From NCBI GenBank assembly GCA_017460805.1, contig JAFUAF010000058.1, positions 1 to 64,000 on the forward strand: 64,000 bases of DNA, given 5' to 3'. Under the pieces are notes generated by a model. That model was not told the origin of the DNA, did not search any database, and saw only the letters and a list, made by a program, of their open reading frames with translations. The position numbers were made by a program, and so were the translations under genes. The DNA comes from Bacillota bacterium. GTDB taxonomy: Bacteria > Bacillota > Clostridia > Lachnospirales > CAG-274. Shown in pieces: positions 52,828 to 61,879 of this stretch. Each line of letters starts with the position of its first letter. The first letter of the stretch is position 1.

Positions 52828-53434
52828 AAAGCCTTTTATAATAGGTCTTACGGGCAACAGCGGCAGCGGCAAGGGCGCTGTGGGCAAAATACTTGAAAAA
52901 CACGGCGCACTTGTGATAGACTGCGACAAAGTGGCACATGAAAATATGGCAAAAGGCGGCATCGCCTATGATGAGATAGTTTCCGCTTTCGGGCGGGAGA
53001 TACTCGATAAAAACGGCGAGATAGACCGTAAAATACTTGGCGGCATAGTTTTTAACGATAAGGATAAACTTGACCTTTTGAACAGCATCGCCCACAGCAG
53101 GATAAAACAGCGTGTTGATGAAATAATCAGGGAAAACGGACAATATAATTTAATTGTGATAGATGCGCCGCTTTTGTACGAGGCAAGAATGATGAATATG
53201 TGCAACCGTACCTGGCTTGTCACTGCCGATGAGGATATACGCCTTAAAAGAGTAATGCAGCGTGACGGCATTACGGAGGAAAAGGCAAGGGAGCGTTTCC
53301 GCAGTCAGCGTGACTTTTTCTATATCCATGACCTTTTTTATCCCATTATTCGAAATAATTACGATAATGAGGCTGAACTTGAAGCGGAAGTTGTTAAATA
53401 TATTGATGAATTAATGCCCAAAATCAAGCCATAG
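52814..53434 (+). CDS. coaE: dephospho-CoA kinase
   Basis: A 206-aa P-loop kinase for the last step of CoA synthesis. The N-terminal IIGLTGNSGSGKGAVGK is the Walker A. Then come VIDCDKVAHENMAKGG, VIDAPLLYEARM and RSQRDFFYI. Start ATG 52814 (GGGAGAAAAC upstream) is preferred to 52790. It overlaps polA, a common clostridial arrangement. Confidence 0.93.
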   Translation: MTQNKKPFIIGLTGNSGSGKGAVGKILEKHGALVIDCDKVAHENMAKGGIAYDEIVSAFGREILDKNGEIDRKILGGIVFNDKDKLDLLNSIAHSRIKQRVDEIIRENGQYNLIVIDAPLLYEARMMNMCNRTWLVTADEDIRLKRVMQRDGITEEKARERFRSQRDFFYIHDLFYPIIRNNYDNEAELEAEVVKYIDELMPKIKP

Positions 53435-53475
53435 GTTTACGCAAGTCAAATAATTCCCCCGACAAGGAGTAAAAA

Positions 53476-54063
53476 ATGTTATCAAAGTTATTCGGGCGGT
53501 TTATCCGCTTTTTACTGAAAGTTTTGCTTGCGGCATTTATTTTTTACTGTGCGGTAAGCATACTTTTTCCGATAGATAATTATGATATAATAAAAAAATA
53601 TTCCGATGCCTATGACCTTGACCCCGCGCTGGTCTGTGCGGTCATAAACACAGAGAGCGGGTTTAACCCCAATGCGCAGTCGGCGAAAGGGGCAAAGGGT
53701 CTTATGCAGCTGATGGACGACACCGCAAGCTGGATAGCGCCGCAGGTGCCGATAGAAAACTTCAATGTTTTTCGGCTTAAAGAGCCCGAGCTTAATATTC
53801 AGCTTGGGTGCTGGTATCTTGACTATCTGCGTGACCGTTTTGACGGCGATCTGACACTTATAGTTGCGGCGTACAACGCAGGCAGCGGCAATATAGCCAA
53901 ATGGCTTGAGGACGAAAGCTACAGCAAGGACGGCAAAAGTCTCAGCCTTAAAAACATCCCCTACAGGGAAACACAGCATTATGTAATAAAAATACAGGTA
54001 AACCGATTGGTATACAAATTTTTGATCAAGGTAGATTTTTATGGACAGGAAGAAAGTTTTTAA
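53476..54063 (+). CDS. lytic transglycosylase, SLT family
   Basis: A 195-aa membrane-anchored muramidase-like enzyme. One N-terminal helix (about 10-32) is followed by the SLT domain: VCAVINTESGFNPNAQS with the catalytic Glu, AKGAKGLMQLMDDTA, and LIVAAYNAGSGNIAKWL. It likely cleaves peptidoglycan glycan strands. The gene overlaps the downstream peptide-binding lipoprotein by 23 nt. Confidence 0.92.
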   Translation: MLSKLFGRFIRFLLKVLLAAFIFYCAVSILFPIDNYDIIKKYSDAYDLDPALVCAVINTESGFNPNAQSAKGAKGLMQLMDDTASWIAPQVPIENFNVFRLKEPELNIQLGCWYLDYLRDRFDGDLTLIVAAYNAGSGNIAKWLEDESYSKDGKSLSLKNIPYRETQHYVIKIQVNRLVYKFLIKVDFYGQEESF

Positions 54064-55627
54064 AAGTATATTTTCTCTGCTTTTAATATTGATATATACA
54101 GCAGGCTGTTCAAGCACCCCCGCCCCCGAACAGGAGCAGGAGCAGGAGGGGCAGCAGACGATAGTTGACAGTCTGACGGGCGAGGAAGTCTATATAGACA
54201 GCGGCGGTTCGATAGCGCTGTCAATGGGCTATCCCGAGACCCTTAATCCGCTTGAAAACCGCGATCTGCGTGTGGATAAAGTTTTAAGTCTTATATTTCT
54301 GCCGCTGTTCACGCTTGACGACGAGCAGCAGCCCGCGCCCTGCATAGCGCAGGAATATAGGCTTGCGGCGGACGGAAGCACATTGAGTATCGTGCTTAAA
54401 GACAATCTTACATGGCAGGACGGCACGCCCATAACTGCGGCAGACGTTATTTTCTCGCTTCAGACGATAAAAAATGCGCCGTCGGATTCTATTTACAAAC
54501 CCGCAATGGCAAATGTGGAAAGCTGTTACCAGTCAAGCAGCCATGTGGCGGTCATAAATTATTCCGAGCCTTACGGCGGTTGCGCTTACAATCTTTGCTT
54601 TCCCGTTATACCCAAGCACCACTACCGCACGGGCACAAACGATATGAACCCGCTCGGCAGCGGCTGCTACCGAATGACGGACTACCGCGAAAAGCACTAT
54701 ATGACCCTTGAAGCGACAGAATCTTCCGTCAAGGGTACACCCTATATACAAAGGGTGGATGTAATGCTTGCACCCAATGCACAAAGTGATGCGGATGCTT
54801 TTCGCACAGGTATGACGGATGTGCTTTCCACAGACCTCGGCATGATAGGCGCAATGGATATAAGCCGCGAGATCACGGCGACCACCTACAACAGCAACAA
54901 ATTTGAATTTATAGGCTTTAACTTTTCACAGCCCGTGTTAAGAAACAACAGTTTCCGCCAGGGACTTGCATACGGCATACCATTGCAGGACATTGTGACA
55001 GACATTTATCTTGACAATGCGGCAAAAAGCATTACGCCCATAAACCCCGCCTCTGCGCTTTCCGCACCCGCGGGCATAGACAATTACGCCTACAACCCCG
55101 AGCTTGCACACAATATGCTGTCGGCGGCAGGCTATGACCTTTCAAAGCTGACACTTTCGCTTTTGGTAAACAACGACAGCACGGAAAGGCTGCGTGTGGC
55201 AAATATAGTTGCCGATGCGCTGAAAGACCTTGGCATTACGGTACAGATAGAAGCAGTCGATTTCAACACCTATTTAAGCCGTCTGCAAAGGGGCGATTTT
55301 CAGCTTTATATCGGCGGCACGGAATTAGCCCCGCGCATAGAGCCGTCCGCACTTTTACAGACGGGCGGAGCGATAAACTACGGCAAATACAGCGATGCTC
55401 ATATGAACGAGCTGTTGAATAACTGCAAGAGCGCTCTGGGCGATGACAACTACAAAAAAAGCATCAGGGAACTGCAATCCTACTGTGCGGACGAACTGCC
55501 CTGCATAGGCATAGCATTCAAATCCTCGGTGCTTCTTACAAGCAGCAAGATAAAGGGCGACATCCGCCCCTCTGCTGTAAATATATTTGAAAACGAAGAA
55601 AAATGGTATATTTCCGAAGAAAAATAA
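54041..55627 (+). CDS. family 5 (peptide/nickel) substrate-binding lipoprotein
   Basis: A 528-aa solute-binding lipoprotein of the OppA/DppA class (signal MDRKKVFKSIFSLLLILIYT, lipobox TAGC). Landmarks are LSMGYPETLNPLENRDLRVD, LKDNLTWQDGTPITAADVIF and LGSGCYRMTDY. It would bind peptides or a similar ligand. No opp permease or ATPase genes adjoin, and it is coupled to a transglycosylase, so muropeptide binding is an attractive guess. Confidence 0.88.
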   Translation: MDRKKVFKSIFSLLLILIYTAGCSSTPAPEQEQEQEGQQTIVDSLTGEEVYIDSGGSIALSMGYPETLNPLENRDLRVDKVLSLIFLPLFTLDDEQQPAPCIAQEYRLAADGSTLSIVLKDNLTWQDGTPITAADVIFSLQTIKNAPSDSIYKPAMANVESCYQSSSHVAVINYSEPYGGCAYNLCFPVIPKHHYRTGTNDMNPLGSGCYRMTDYREKHYMTLEATESSVKGTPYIQRVDVMLAPNAQSDADAFRTGMTDVLSTDLGMIGAMDISREITATTYNSNKFEFIGFNFSQPVLRNNSFRQGLAYGIPLQDIVTDIYLDNAAKSITPINPASALSAPAGIDNYAYNPELAHNMLSAAGYDLSKLTLSLLVNNDSTERLRVANIVADALKDLGITVQIEAVDFNTYLSRLQRGDFQLYIGGTELAPRIEPSALLQTGGAINYGKYSDAHMNELLNNCKSALGDDNYKKSIRELQSYCADELPCIGIAFKSSVLLTSSKIKGDIRPSAVNIFENEEKWYISEEK

Positions 55628-55645
55628 AAAAGGACGTGATCAATT

Positions 55646-56566
55646 ATGATGAAGCGATGTTTTCTGACGGGCGAATATGTATTTTACGCAACAGACCGTG
55701 CCAAAAGGCCGCACAGTTTCAAAAAAATAAATGTGCGCACCACCCCCAAGGAATGGTGTCCGTTCTGCCTTGAAAATGCACACATGACACCCCCGCTTAT
55801 CAGCGCTACCGAGGACAACCAAATAAGGATAGTCCCCAATAAATACCCGTTTCTGGCAAATACCGAGGAACACTACGGCGTGCATGACGTACTTATAGAC
55901 ACAGCTGATCACGAGGAAAGACTGTCGCAGTTTTCCCCCGAGCATATGCACGAGCTGATGCGTGTGATACAAAAGCGTTTTATAGAGTTGGAGGGCGACG
56001 AGCGCTGCAATTTTGTGCAAGTATTCAAAAACCAGGGCATAGATGCGGGCGCAAGCCAGAGTCACAGCCATTGGCAGATAACGGCTATGTGTGTCGTACC
56101 GCTTAAAATGGAGCATTTGTGTGATGTTTTGAGCAATTACAAAAAAGAGCACGGCCACTGCTATTTCTGCGGACTTGATTTCGGTACAAGAGTTATTGAA
56201 GAAAGCGACCTTTTCCGCGTATATATGCCTGCGGATGCGAAATTTGCCTACGAAATGGATATTCTGCCAAAACGCCATATTGCTTCTATCCGAGATTTTA
56301 CGGACGAGGAATTAAAGGACTTCGGACTTATGCTCAAACACTCCGTTTCACGCCTTAACAAGGTATACGAGGGTCTTTGCTACAACGTCTGTCTTTACTC
56401 CGCGCCGAAAAGCAAGGAATTTGACGACTGTTTCCATTTCTATGCGCAGATAATCCCGCGTATAGGCCACATGGCGGGCTTTGAATTCAGCACGGGCTGT
56501 TACATAAATTCAATTCTGCCCGAAGTCGGCGCACAAAAACTCAGAGAGGTAGGATATGATGAGTAA
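55646..56566 (+). CDS. GalT-like HIT-superfamily nucleotidyltransferase
   Basis: A 306-aa protein with galactose-1-phosphate uridylyltransferase-like halves. Cysteine pairs WCPFC (N-terminal) and CYFCG (middle) could bind zinc. The active-site motif is SQSHSHWQ, corresponding to HxHxQ with Ser in place of Pro. A second HIT-like half ends in FHFYAQIIPR. No galactose genes are nearby, so substrate may be another nucleotide-sugar; a DUF4931-type role is possible. It overlaps ddl. Confidence 0.8.
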   Translation: MMKRCFLTGEYVFYATDRAKRPHSFKKINVRTTPKEWCPFCLENAHMTPPLISATEDNQIRIVPNKYPFLANTEEHYGVHDVLIDTADHEERLSQFSPEHMHELMRVIQKRFIELEGDERCNFVQVFKNQGIDAGASQSHSHWQITAMCVVPLKMEHLCDVLSNYKKEHGHCYFCGLDFGTRVIEESDLFRVYMPADAKFAYEMDILPKRHIASIRDFTDEELKDFGLMLKHSVSRLNKVYEGLCYNVCLYSAPKSKEFDDCFHFYAQIIPRIGHMAGFEFSTGCYINSILPEVGAQKLREVGYDE

Positions 56567-57500
56567 GTTAAAGCTTGCCGTACTTGCGGGCGGCAGTTCA
56601 ATAGAAAGAGAGATTTCATTCAAATCGGCGGAAAATATTCTGCAAAACCTTGATACGCAAAAATATGATGTATATGAGATAGACCTTCCGTTTGACAAGC
56701 GCGATACAAACTGGATAACACAGCTGATAGAGCTTAAACCCGATTTTGTGTTGAGTGCACTTCACGGCGGCAGAGGCGAAAACGGCACAGTACAGGGACT
56801 TTTACAGTGCCTTGATATACCCTATGCGGGCAGCGGTGTTCTTTCCTGCGCCCTTTGCATGAACAAGCAGGCAGCCAAAAAGCTTATGAAAGACGAGCAT
56901 ATACCCGTTGCGGACGATATTTATATACCTAAGGATGCCGATATTTCATCCTTTGAACAAAAGCTTGACAAACTTGAATATCCGATCATAGTCAAGCCAA
57001 ACCGCGGCGGTTCAAGTATCGGCATAGAGGTCACAAACGATTTTGAAAGCCTGAAAAAGGCGGTACGAAATATCCGAAGCAGATATAACGACGATGTGCT
57101 TGCCGAAAAATACATTGACGGCAAGGAAGTGACCTGTGCAGTCGTACAGACAGACGAAGGGCTTAAAATAATGTCGGTGCTGGATATCAATAAGTCGAAA
57201 GGGATCTACGACTACGACTCGAAATATTTAAGCGGAGAGAGTGCGGTCTCTTTTACCACCCTGCCCGATTATATGAAAAAGATGATAGAGGATATTGCCA
57301 TAAAGGCGTTTAATACCATGCACTGCCGCGGCTACGGCTGTGTGGATATGCTTATAAAAGACGAGCAGGTGTATGTAATAGAAATAAATACCCTGCCCGG
57401 TATGACAAACCACAGTCTTATCCCCGCCGCCGCTGCGCAGATGGGTATGAGTCTGAGCGAATTTTTGGATATACTTATAGAACAAAGAATAAACAAATAA
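56556..57500 (+). CDS. ddl: D-alanine--D-alanine ligase
   Basis: A 314-aa ATP-grasp enzyme that makes D-Ala-D-Ala for peptidoglycan. Landmarks are LAVLAGGSSIEREISFKSA, LHGGRGENGTVQGLL, KPNRGGSSIGIEV, the ATP lid region EKYIDGKEVTCAVV, and EINTLPGMTNHSLIP. The ligand-position residue pattern (no Lys/Ser switch seen) fits a D-Ala-D-Ala rather than D-lactate ligase, but I cannot be sure. Starts at 56556 or 56559. Confidence 0.93.
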   Translation: MMSKLKLAVLAGGSSIEREISFKSAENILQNLDTQKYDVYEIDLPFDKRDTNWITQLIELKPDFVLSALHGGRGENGTVQGLLQCLDIPYAGSGVLSCALCMNKQAAKKLMKDEHIPVADDIYIPKDADISSFEQKLDKLEYPIIVKPNRGGSSIGIEVTNDFESLKKAVRNIRSRYNDDVLAEKYIDGKEVTCAVVQTDEGLKIMSVLDINKSKGIYDYDSKYLSGESAVSFTTLPDYMKKMIEDIAIKAFNTMHCRGYGCVDMLIKDEQVYVIEINTLPGMTNHSLIPAAAAQMGMSLSEFLDILIEQRINK

Positions 57501-57550
57501 AGTATTTTTGCCGATACTGCGGCCTTAATTTTTCATTTCACAAATTATAA

Positions 57551-57596
57551 AGGGACTGAAGCATCAAATATTCTTAATGCGGCAGTCCCTGTCTTT
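57551..57596. terminator. bidirectional terminator
   Basis: AGGGACTG (57551-57558) pairs with CAGTCCCT (57583-57590), with inner GCAT/ATGC pairing and a T run. It lies between the convergent ddl and ptsI genes. Confidence 0.75.
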
Positions 57597-59231
57597 TTAT
57601 TTAAGATCTAAACTTCTTACTTTTTCTCTCAGCGGAAGAACAAAGGGTGCGGACACCGAAAGTTCGTCAATGCCCATTCTCAAAAATCTTTCCGTAAGAG
57701 TCGTATCTGCCGCAAGCTCGCCGCATATACCTATCCATGCGCCATGCTTATGCGCATTTTGCGCCGACATTTCAATAAGCCTTAATATCGCCTCGTGATG
57801 AGTATCGCAGAAAGGCTCAAGCTTCGCATTCTGCCTGTCTATCGCAAGTGTATACTGCGTCAGGTCATTCGTACCCACACTGAAAAAATCCACCAAAGGC
57901 GCAAGCATATCGCTTATCACAGCCGCCGCAGGGGTCTCTATCATTATGCCCGTTTCAACTTTTTCGTCAAAAGGTATGCCCTCGCCCTTTAATTCGGCTT
58001 TTACCTCCTCGCATACCGCAAGTATCTGTTCCACTTCCGAAACGCTTGTTATCATCGGGAACATAATGCCAAGCTTGCCGTAAGCCGAAGCTCTGTAAAG
58101 CGCACGAAGCTGTGTCCTGAATATCTCGGGACGGGTAAGGCAGATCCTTATAGCGCGGAAACCGAGCGCGGGATTATCCTCTTTGTCAAGGTCAAAATAA
58201 TCTATCTGTTTATCCGCACCTATATCCAGCGTTCTTATTATAACGGTTTTGCCCGCCATGCTTTCAAGCACCTTTCGGTATGCCAGAAACTGCTGTTCCT
58301 CGGTTGGATAATCCTCGCTTTCAAGATATAAAAATTCACTTCTGAAAAGGCCGATGCCGCCCGCATCATTTGCAAGCACGCCGCCAATGCCGTCAACACC
58401 GCCGATATTTGCATAAATATTGACTCTCGTACCGTCAAGGGTCACGTTGTCCTTGCCCTTTAACTCCTGTAAAAGTGCCTTTTTACGCTCGTCCTCTGCC
58501 CGTTTTTCTGCATATTTCTTTTCCGTTTCGGCATCGGGAGAAACTATTATCTCGCCCGTGTGACCGTCAACTATTATCTTATCGCCGTCTTTTATGCTTT
58601 TTAAAAATTCCTCGCCCACACTTATTACGGCGGGAATATTCATATTGCGCGCAAGTATGGCGGTATGAGAATTTGACGAGCCGAAAGCCGTAACAAACGC
58701 AAGCACCCTGTCTTTGTCAAGCGAAACGGTCTCGCTTGGTGCAAGGTCGTCCGCGCAGACTATCATTTTTTCGCCGCCGTCATCGGACTTAGCCGCCCCG
58801 GGATCTGTAAGGCAGGCGATAAGGCGGTTTGATATATCCTTTACATCCGCCGCGCGCGCCTGCATATACGCATCATCCATTGCCGCAAACATAGCCGAAA
58901 AATTATCCGCCGTGGATGCAACGGCATATTCCGCATTTACGGCCTGGGTCTCGATAAGATTTGCTATGGACTCGTTATAATCGTCGTCTTCAAGCATCAT
59001 CATGTGCACCTCAAAAATCTGAGCATGGGTCTCGCCGACTTCTTTAAGCGCCTTTTCATAAATCTCGCCAAGCTGCTCGACGGCAAGCTCTTTTGCGGCC
59101 TCCAAACGCGCAAACTCCGCCTGTATATCGTCTATATGCTCGCGGCGCACCTGTGTGTCGCCCCTTTTGAATACAGAAACGCTGCCTATGGCAACAGCGC
59201 CGTAGACACCTTTTCCCTTAAATTTTTCCAT
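57597..59231 (-). CDS. ptsI: PTS enzyme I
   Basis: A 544-aa phosphoenolpyruvate-protein phosphotransferase, which starts the PTS relay by phosphorylating HPr. The phospho-His lies in GSSNSHTAILARNMNIPAV. The PEP-binding domain has GIGLFRSEFLYLESEDYP, FFSVGTNDLTQYTLAIDR and GICGELAAD with its Cys. Start ATG 59231 follows AGAGGGG; an ATG at 59264 lies in the intergenic hairpin. It is the last gene of the sucrose operon. Confidence 0.95.
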   Translation of the reverse strand: MEKFKGKGVYGAVAIGSVSVFKRGDTQVRREHIDDIQAEFARLEAAKELAVEQLGEIYEKALKEVGETHAQIFEVHMMMLEDDDYNESIANLIETQAVNAEYAVASTADNFSAMFAAMDDAYMQARAADVKDISNRLIACLTDPGAAKSDDGGEKMIVCADDLAPSETVSLDKDRVLAFVTAFGSSNSHTAILARNMNIPAVISVGEEFLKSIKDGDKIIVDGHTGEIIVSPDAETEKKYAEKRAEDERKKALLQELKGKDNVTLDGTRVNIYANIGGVDGIGGVLANDAGGIGLFRSEFLYLESEDYPTEEQQFLAYRKVLESMAGKTVIIRTLDIGADKQIDYFDLDKEDNPALGFRAIRICLTRPEIFRTQLRALYRASAYGKLGIMFPMITSVSEVEQILAVCEEVKAELKGEGIPFDEKVETGIMIETPAAAVISDMLAPLVDFFSVGTNDLTQYTLAIDRQNAKLEPFCDTHHEAILRLIEMSAQNAHKHGAWIGICGELAADTTLTERFLRMGIDELSVSAPFVLPLREKVRSLDLK

Positions 59232-59257
59232 ACAGAAAACACCCCTCTTTCTCAAAC

Positions 59258-59282
59258 AGGGCACATCTTAAAGACGTGCCCT
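59258..59282 (-). terminator. intercistronic hairpin between ptsH and ptsI
   Basis: AGGGCAC / GTGCCCT, a 7-bp perfect stem with an 11-nt loop, without a good T run. It may be a partial terminator or an mRNA processing or stability element that makes HPr more abundant than enzyme I. Confidence 0.5.
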
Positions 59283-59290
59283 TGCTCTTT

Positions 59291-59548
59291 TTAAAGATTT
59301 GCAGCCATAAATTCCTCAATAGCCTTTGCGGCAGCTTCTTCATCTTCGCCCTCAATCGTGAAGTTTACAGTATCGCCGCACTTAACACCCATACCCATAA
59401 GCATCATAAGCTTTGTTACATTTACGCTTTTGCCGTCCTTTTCAAGGGTGATAGTGCTTGAAAAAGTCTTTGCAAGCTTTGCAAGCAGACCTGCGGGTCT
59501 TGCGTGGATACCGACCTCGTCCTTGATTGTGTAAGAAAATGTTTTCAT
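59291..59548 (-). CDS. ptsH: HPr phosphocarrier protein
   Basis: An 85-aa HPr. The phospho-His15 is in GIHARPAGLLAKLA. By alignment to Bacillus HPr, the regulatory Ser46 position is Lys46 (SVNVTKLMMLMGMGV), so HPr kinase control through Ser46 is not possible in the usual way. This variant occurs in some Clostridia. Its AAGGAGGAG site is strong. It lies between the fructokinase and ptsI genes. Confidence 0.95.
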   Translation of the reverse strand: MKTFSYTIKDEVGIHARPAGLLAKLAKTFSSTITLEKDGKSVNVTKLMMLMGMGVKCGDTVNFTIEGEDEEAAAKAIEEFMAANL

Positions 59549-59575
59549 AAAAAACTCCTCCTTTTTATATGATAT

Positions 59576-60535
59576 TTAATTATAAACCGTTACTTTTTCG
59601 GGATAAGATGCGATAGCACCGTAATCCATTACACTTAAAGTGCAGAATTCATTTGAAAAATCAAGACACTCCTCAAGCTGTGCCTGTGTCAGGTCTTCAA
59701 GACCGTTCACATCTATACCCATTTGATTAAGCTTCCATAAAAACGAGCCGATAAAGCCGTCGCCCGCTCCCGTGGTGTCCTTTACCTCGACTTTGCGCGC
59801 CGCGCCGAACGCCGATGTCTTTTTTGTATAGGCAAAAGCACCCTTTTTGCCGCAGGTATAGATAATAAGTTTTACATTGCCCACAAAAAGCTTGTCAAAT
59901 GCCTTTTCTATCTCGGTCTCGCCCGTCAGAAAATCCAGTTCCTCATCGGATATCTTAAATATATCCGCCGCAGGGGTAAACTCCCGGACCGTATATTTCA
60001 GCTTTTCCCGACTGTCCCAAAGGTTAAAGCGAAGATTGGGGTCAAAACTCACTATCACGCCCTTTTCTCTCGCATATTCCACGGCCGCTCTGTGCGCCTC
60101 TTTCATCGGGAAATCCCCGAGTGAAACGCTGCAAAAATGCAGAGCCCATGCATTATCAAAATATTCTTTTTTAACACTTTTGGGCTGATACAGCATATCT
60201 GCGGACGGCTTTCTGTAGAAAGAAAACGTCCTTGCCCCGCCCTTGCCCAGACTGACAAACGCAAGCGCGGTATTTGCCTTATCCGTCAGCGTTATACAGC
60301 TTGTATCTATATTGTATTGCTTTAATTCTTTTATTATTTTATGACCGAAAGGGTCATCACCGAGTTGGGTCAGAAGTTTAGCCCTGCCGCCCAGTTTCGC
60401 ATAAGCGCCGCAGACATTCGCGGGCGCACCGCCAAGCTTTGGAGAAAAGGTCGTTACCTCGTCAAACTCGCATTCCTTTTTATCGGGCATAAAATCTATA
60501 AGCGCCTCGCCTATGGCAAGCAGAATATCATTCAC
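59576..60535 (-). CDS. scrK: fructokinase, PfkB family
   Basis: A 319-aa carbohydrate kinase. It opens with LLAIGEALIDFMPD, has the substrate-side PKLGGAPANVCGAYAKLGG, and the catalytic signature DTTGAGDGFIGSFLW with the base Asp. Context between scrB and ptsH supports phosphorylation of the fructose freed from sucrose-6-phosphate. It overlaps scrB by 8 nt. The symbol is given by context. Confidence 0.9.
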   Translation of the reverse strand: MNDILLAIGEALIDFMPDKKECEFDEVTTFSPKLGGAPANVCGAYAKLGGRAKLLTQLGDDPFGHKIIKELKQYNIDTSCITLTDKANTALAFVSLGKGGARTFSFYRKPSADMLYQPKSVKKEYFDNAWALHFCSVSLGDFPMKEAHRAAVEYAREKGVIVSFDPNLRFNLWDSREKLKYTVREFTPAADIFKISDEELDFLTGETEIEKAFDKLFVGNVKLIIYTCGKKGAFAYTKKTSAFGAARKVEVKDTTGAGDGFIGSFLWKLNQMGIDVNGLEDLTQAQLEECLDFSNEFCTLSVMDYGAIASYPEKVTVYN

Positions 60536-61874
60536 GGGGCTTCACCTCCATACCGTCAAGTGTGTATATATTGCCGTTCAGGCCGTTTATCCTTATATCG
60601 GCATCTGTGCTTTGGGGATAGAATCGTGTGCTCATAACCCTTTGGCCGCCGTTTAAGTATATCTCCATTGACGAAGTGTCCGCTATCAAGCGTATATCCA
60701 AGCATTTTGGCAGTTTTACACTGCGTCTTGTACGGCCGCAGCCAACCTTGTCATCGGTAAACTGCATTGTGAAAACGCCGTTTTTATACCGCAGCGCCAT
60801 ATAATCGAATTTTATCTCAAAATCATGGTCTACAGCGGCATTAAGTTCAAACGGCAGTTCCGTCTTTACGGCATCTCCGCTTGAAAAGCCGAATTTTTCA
60901 CGTCTTAGCGAGTCAAGTTCCCCGAAAGGCTTTTGTACAAGCCTGCCGCTTTCGTCAAGGCTTATCTCCCTTGGCATGGTAAGGCAGTGCTGCCAGCCTT
61001 TTTCCGCCGTGGGATTGGTGTACGGTATATCACCTATGCCCATCCAGCCTATCAAAAGCCGCCGTTTATCCGGCGTTTCAAAGGTCTGTGGGGCATAAAA
61101 ATCAAAACCGTAGTCCCATTCGGTAAAATCGGCCATGCTTTCGTCAAAATATCCCGAGGAATAGACGTTCTGATGTTCAAATTCCGTATGTTCAAGCCCC
61201 TGCGGAGAAATGCTCAGATATTTTTTGCCGTTAAGTTCAAAAATATCGGGGCACTCCCACATATAGCCGAAATTCGGCTTATATATCTCTTTTTCAAAAA
61301 ACCACTCGCCCGCAAGCTCGTTTTTATAATCATCCGAAGTTGTAAATATCAGCGCACAGCCCGTATCGTCAAGTCTTCTTGCCCCGAGCACCATTTTGTA
61401 TCGCCCGTTTTCCTTCCATACTTTGGGGTCGCGGACATGGCAGGAGCAATACTTGGGATAGTCGTAATTGCCAAGCAAAACAAGCTTTTTGCTCATATTA
61501 TGTCCGTCTTTTGTGGAGACCAGCACCTGATTGGCTTCTCTGCCGTCTGTTATATAATCATAATCTCCGGGGTGCTTTACATTGCCCGTGTAAAAAAGGT
61601 ATAATTCATCCCCTTTTACAAGACCGCAGCCCGAATAAACGCCGTTTTTGTCAAAATCCTCGTCGGGCCGGAGCACTATGCCCGTAAATTCCCATTTCAG
61701 AAGATCGGGGCTTTGAAAATGTCCCCAGTATTTATTGCCTTTGCCGTAAGGGCTGTCGGGGCAGTACTGAAAATACACATGGTACATCCCGTTAAAAAAG
61801 CTAAGCCCGTTGGGGTCGTTCAGCCAGCCCGAAAACGGCTCCAAATGCAGTTTTTGCCGCCAGTCGTTCTTCAT
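60528..61874 (-). CDS. scrB: sucrose-6-phosphate hydrolase, GH32
   Basis: A 448-aa cytoplasmic GH32 beta-fructosidase. The nucleophile is in SGWLNDPNGLSFF; then WGHFQSPDLLKWE, the RDPKVW motif in CHVRDPKVWKENG, and the acid/base in MWECPDIFEL (ECP). A C-terminal beta-sandwich follows (about 330-448). There is no signal peptide, as expected for a sucrose-6-phosphate enzyme fed by a PTS. Start ATG 61874 has AAAGGG eight nt upstream; ATG 61880 is an alternative that overlaps the scrA stop. Confidence 0.93.
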   Translation of the reverse strand: MKNDWRQKLHLEPFSGWLNDPNGLSFFNGMYHVYFQYCPDSPYGKGNKYWGHFQSPDLLKWEFTGIVLRPDEDFDKNGVYSGCGLVKGDELYLFYTGNVKHPGDYDYITDGREANQVLVSTKDGHNMSKKLVLLGNYDYPKYCSCHVRDPKVWKENGRYKMVLGARRLDDTGCALIFTTSDDYKNELAGEWFFEKEIYKPNFGYMWECPDIFELNGKKYLSISPQGLEHTEFEHQNVYSSGYFDESMADFTEWDYGFDFYAPQTFETPDKRRLLIGWMGIGDIPYTNPTAEKGWQHCLTMPREISLDESGRLVQKPFGELDSLRREKFGFSSGDAVKTELPFELNAAVDHDFEIKFDYMALRYKNGVFTMQFTDDKVGCGRTRRSVKLPKCLDIRLIADTSSMEIYLNGGQRVMSTRFYPQSTDADIRINGLNGNIYTLDGMEVKPRE

Positions 61875-61879
61875 AGCCA

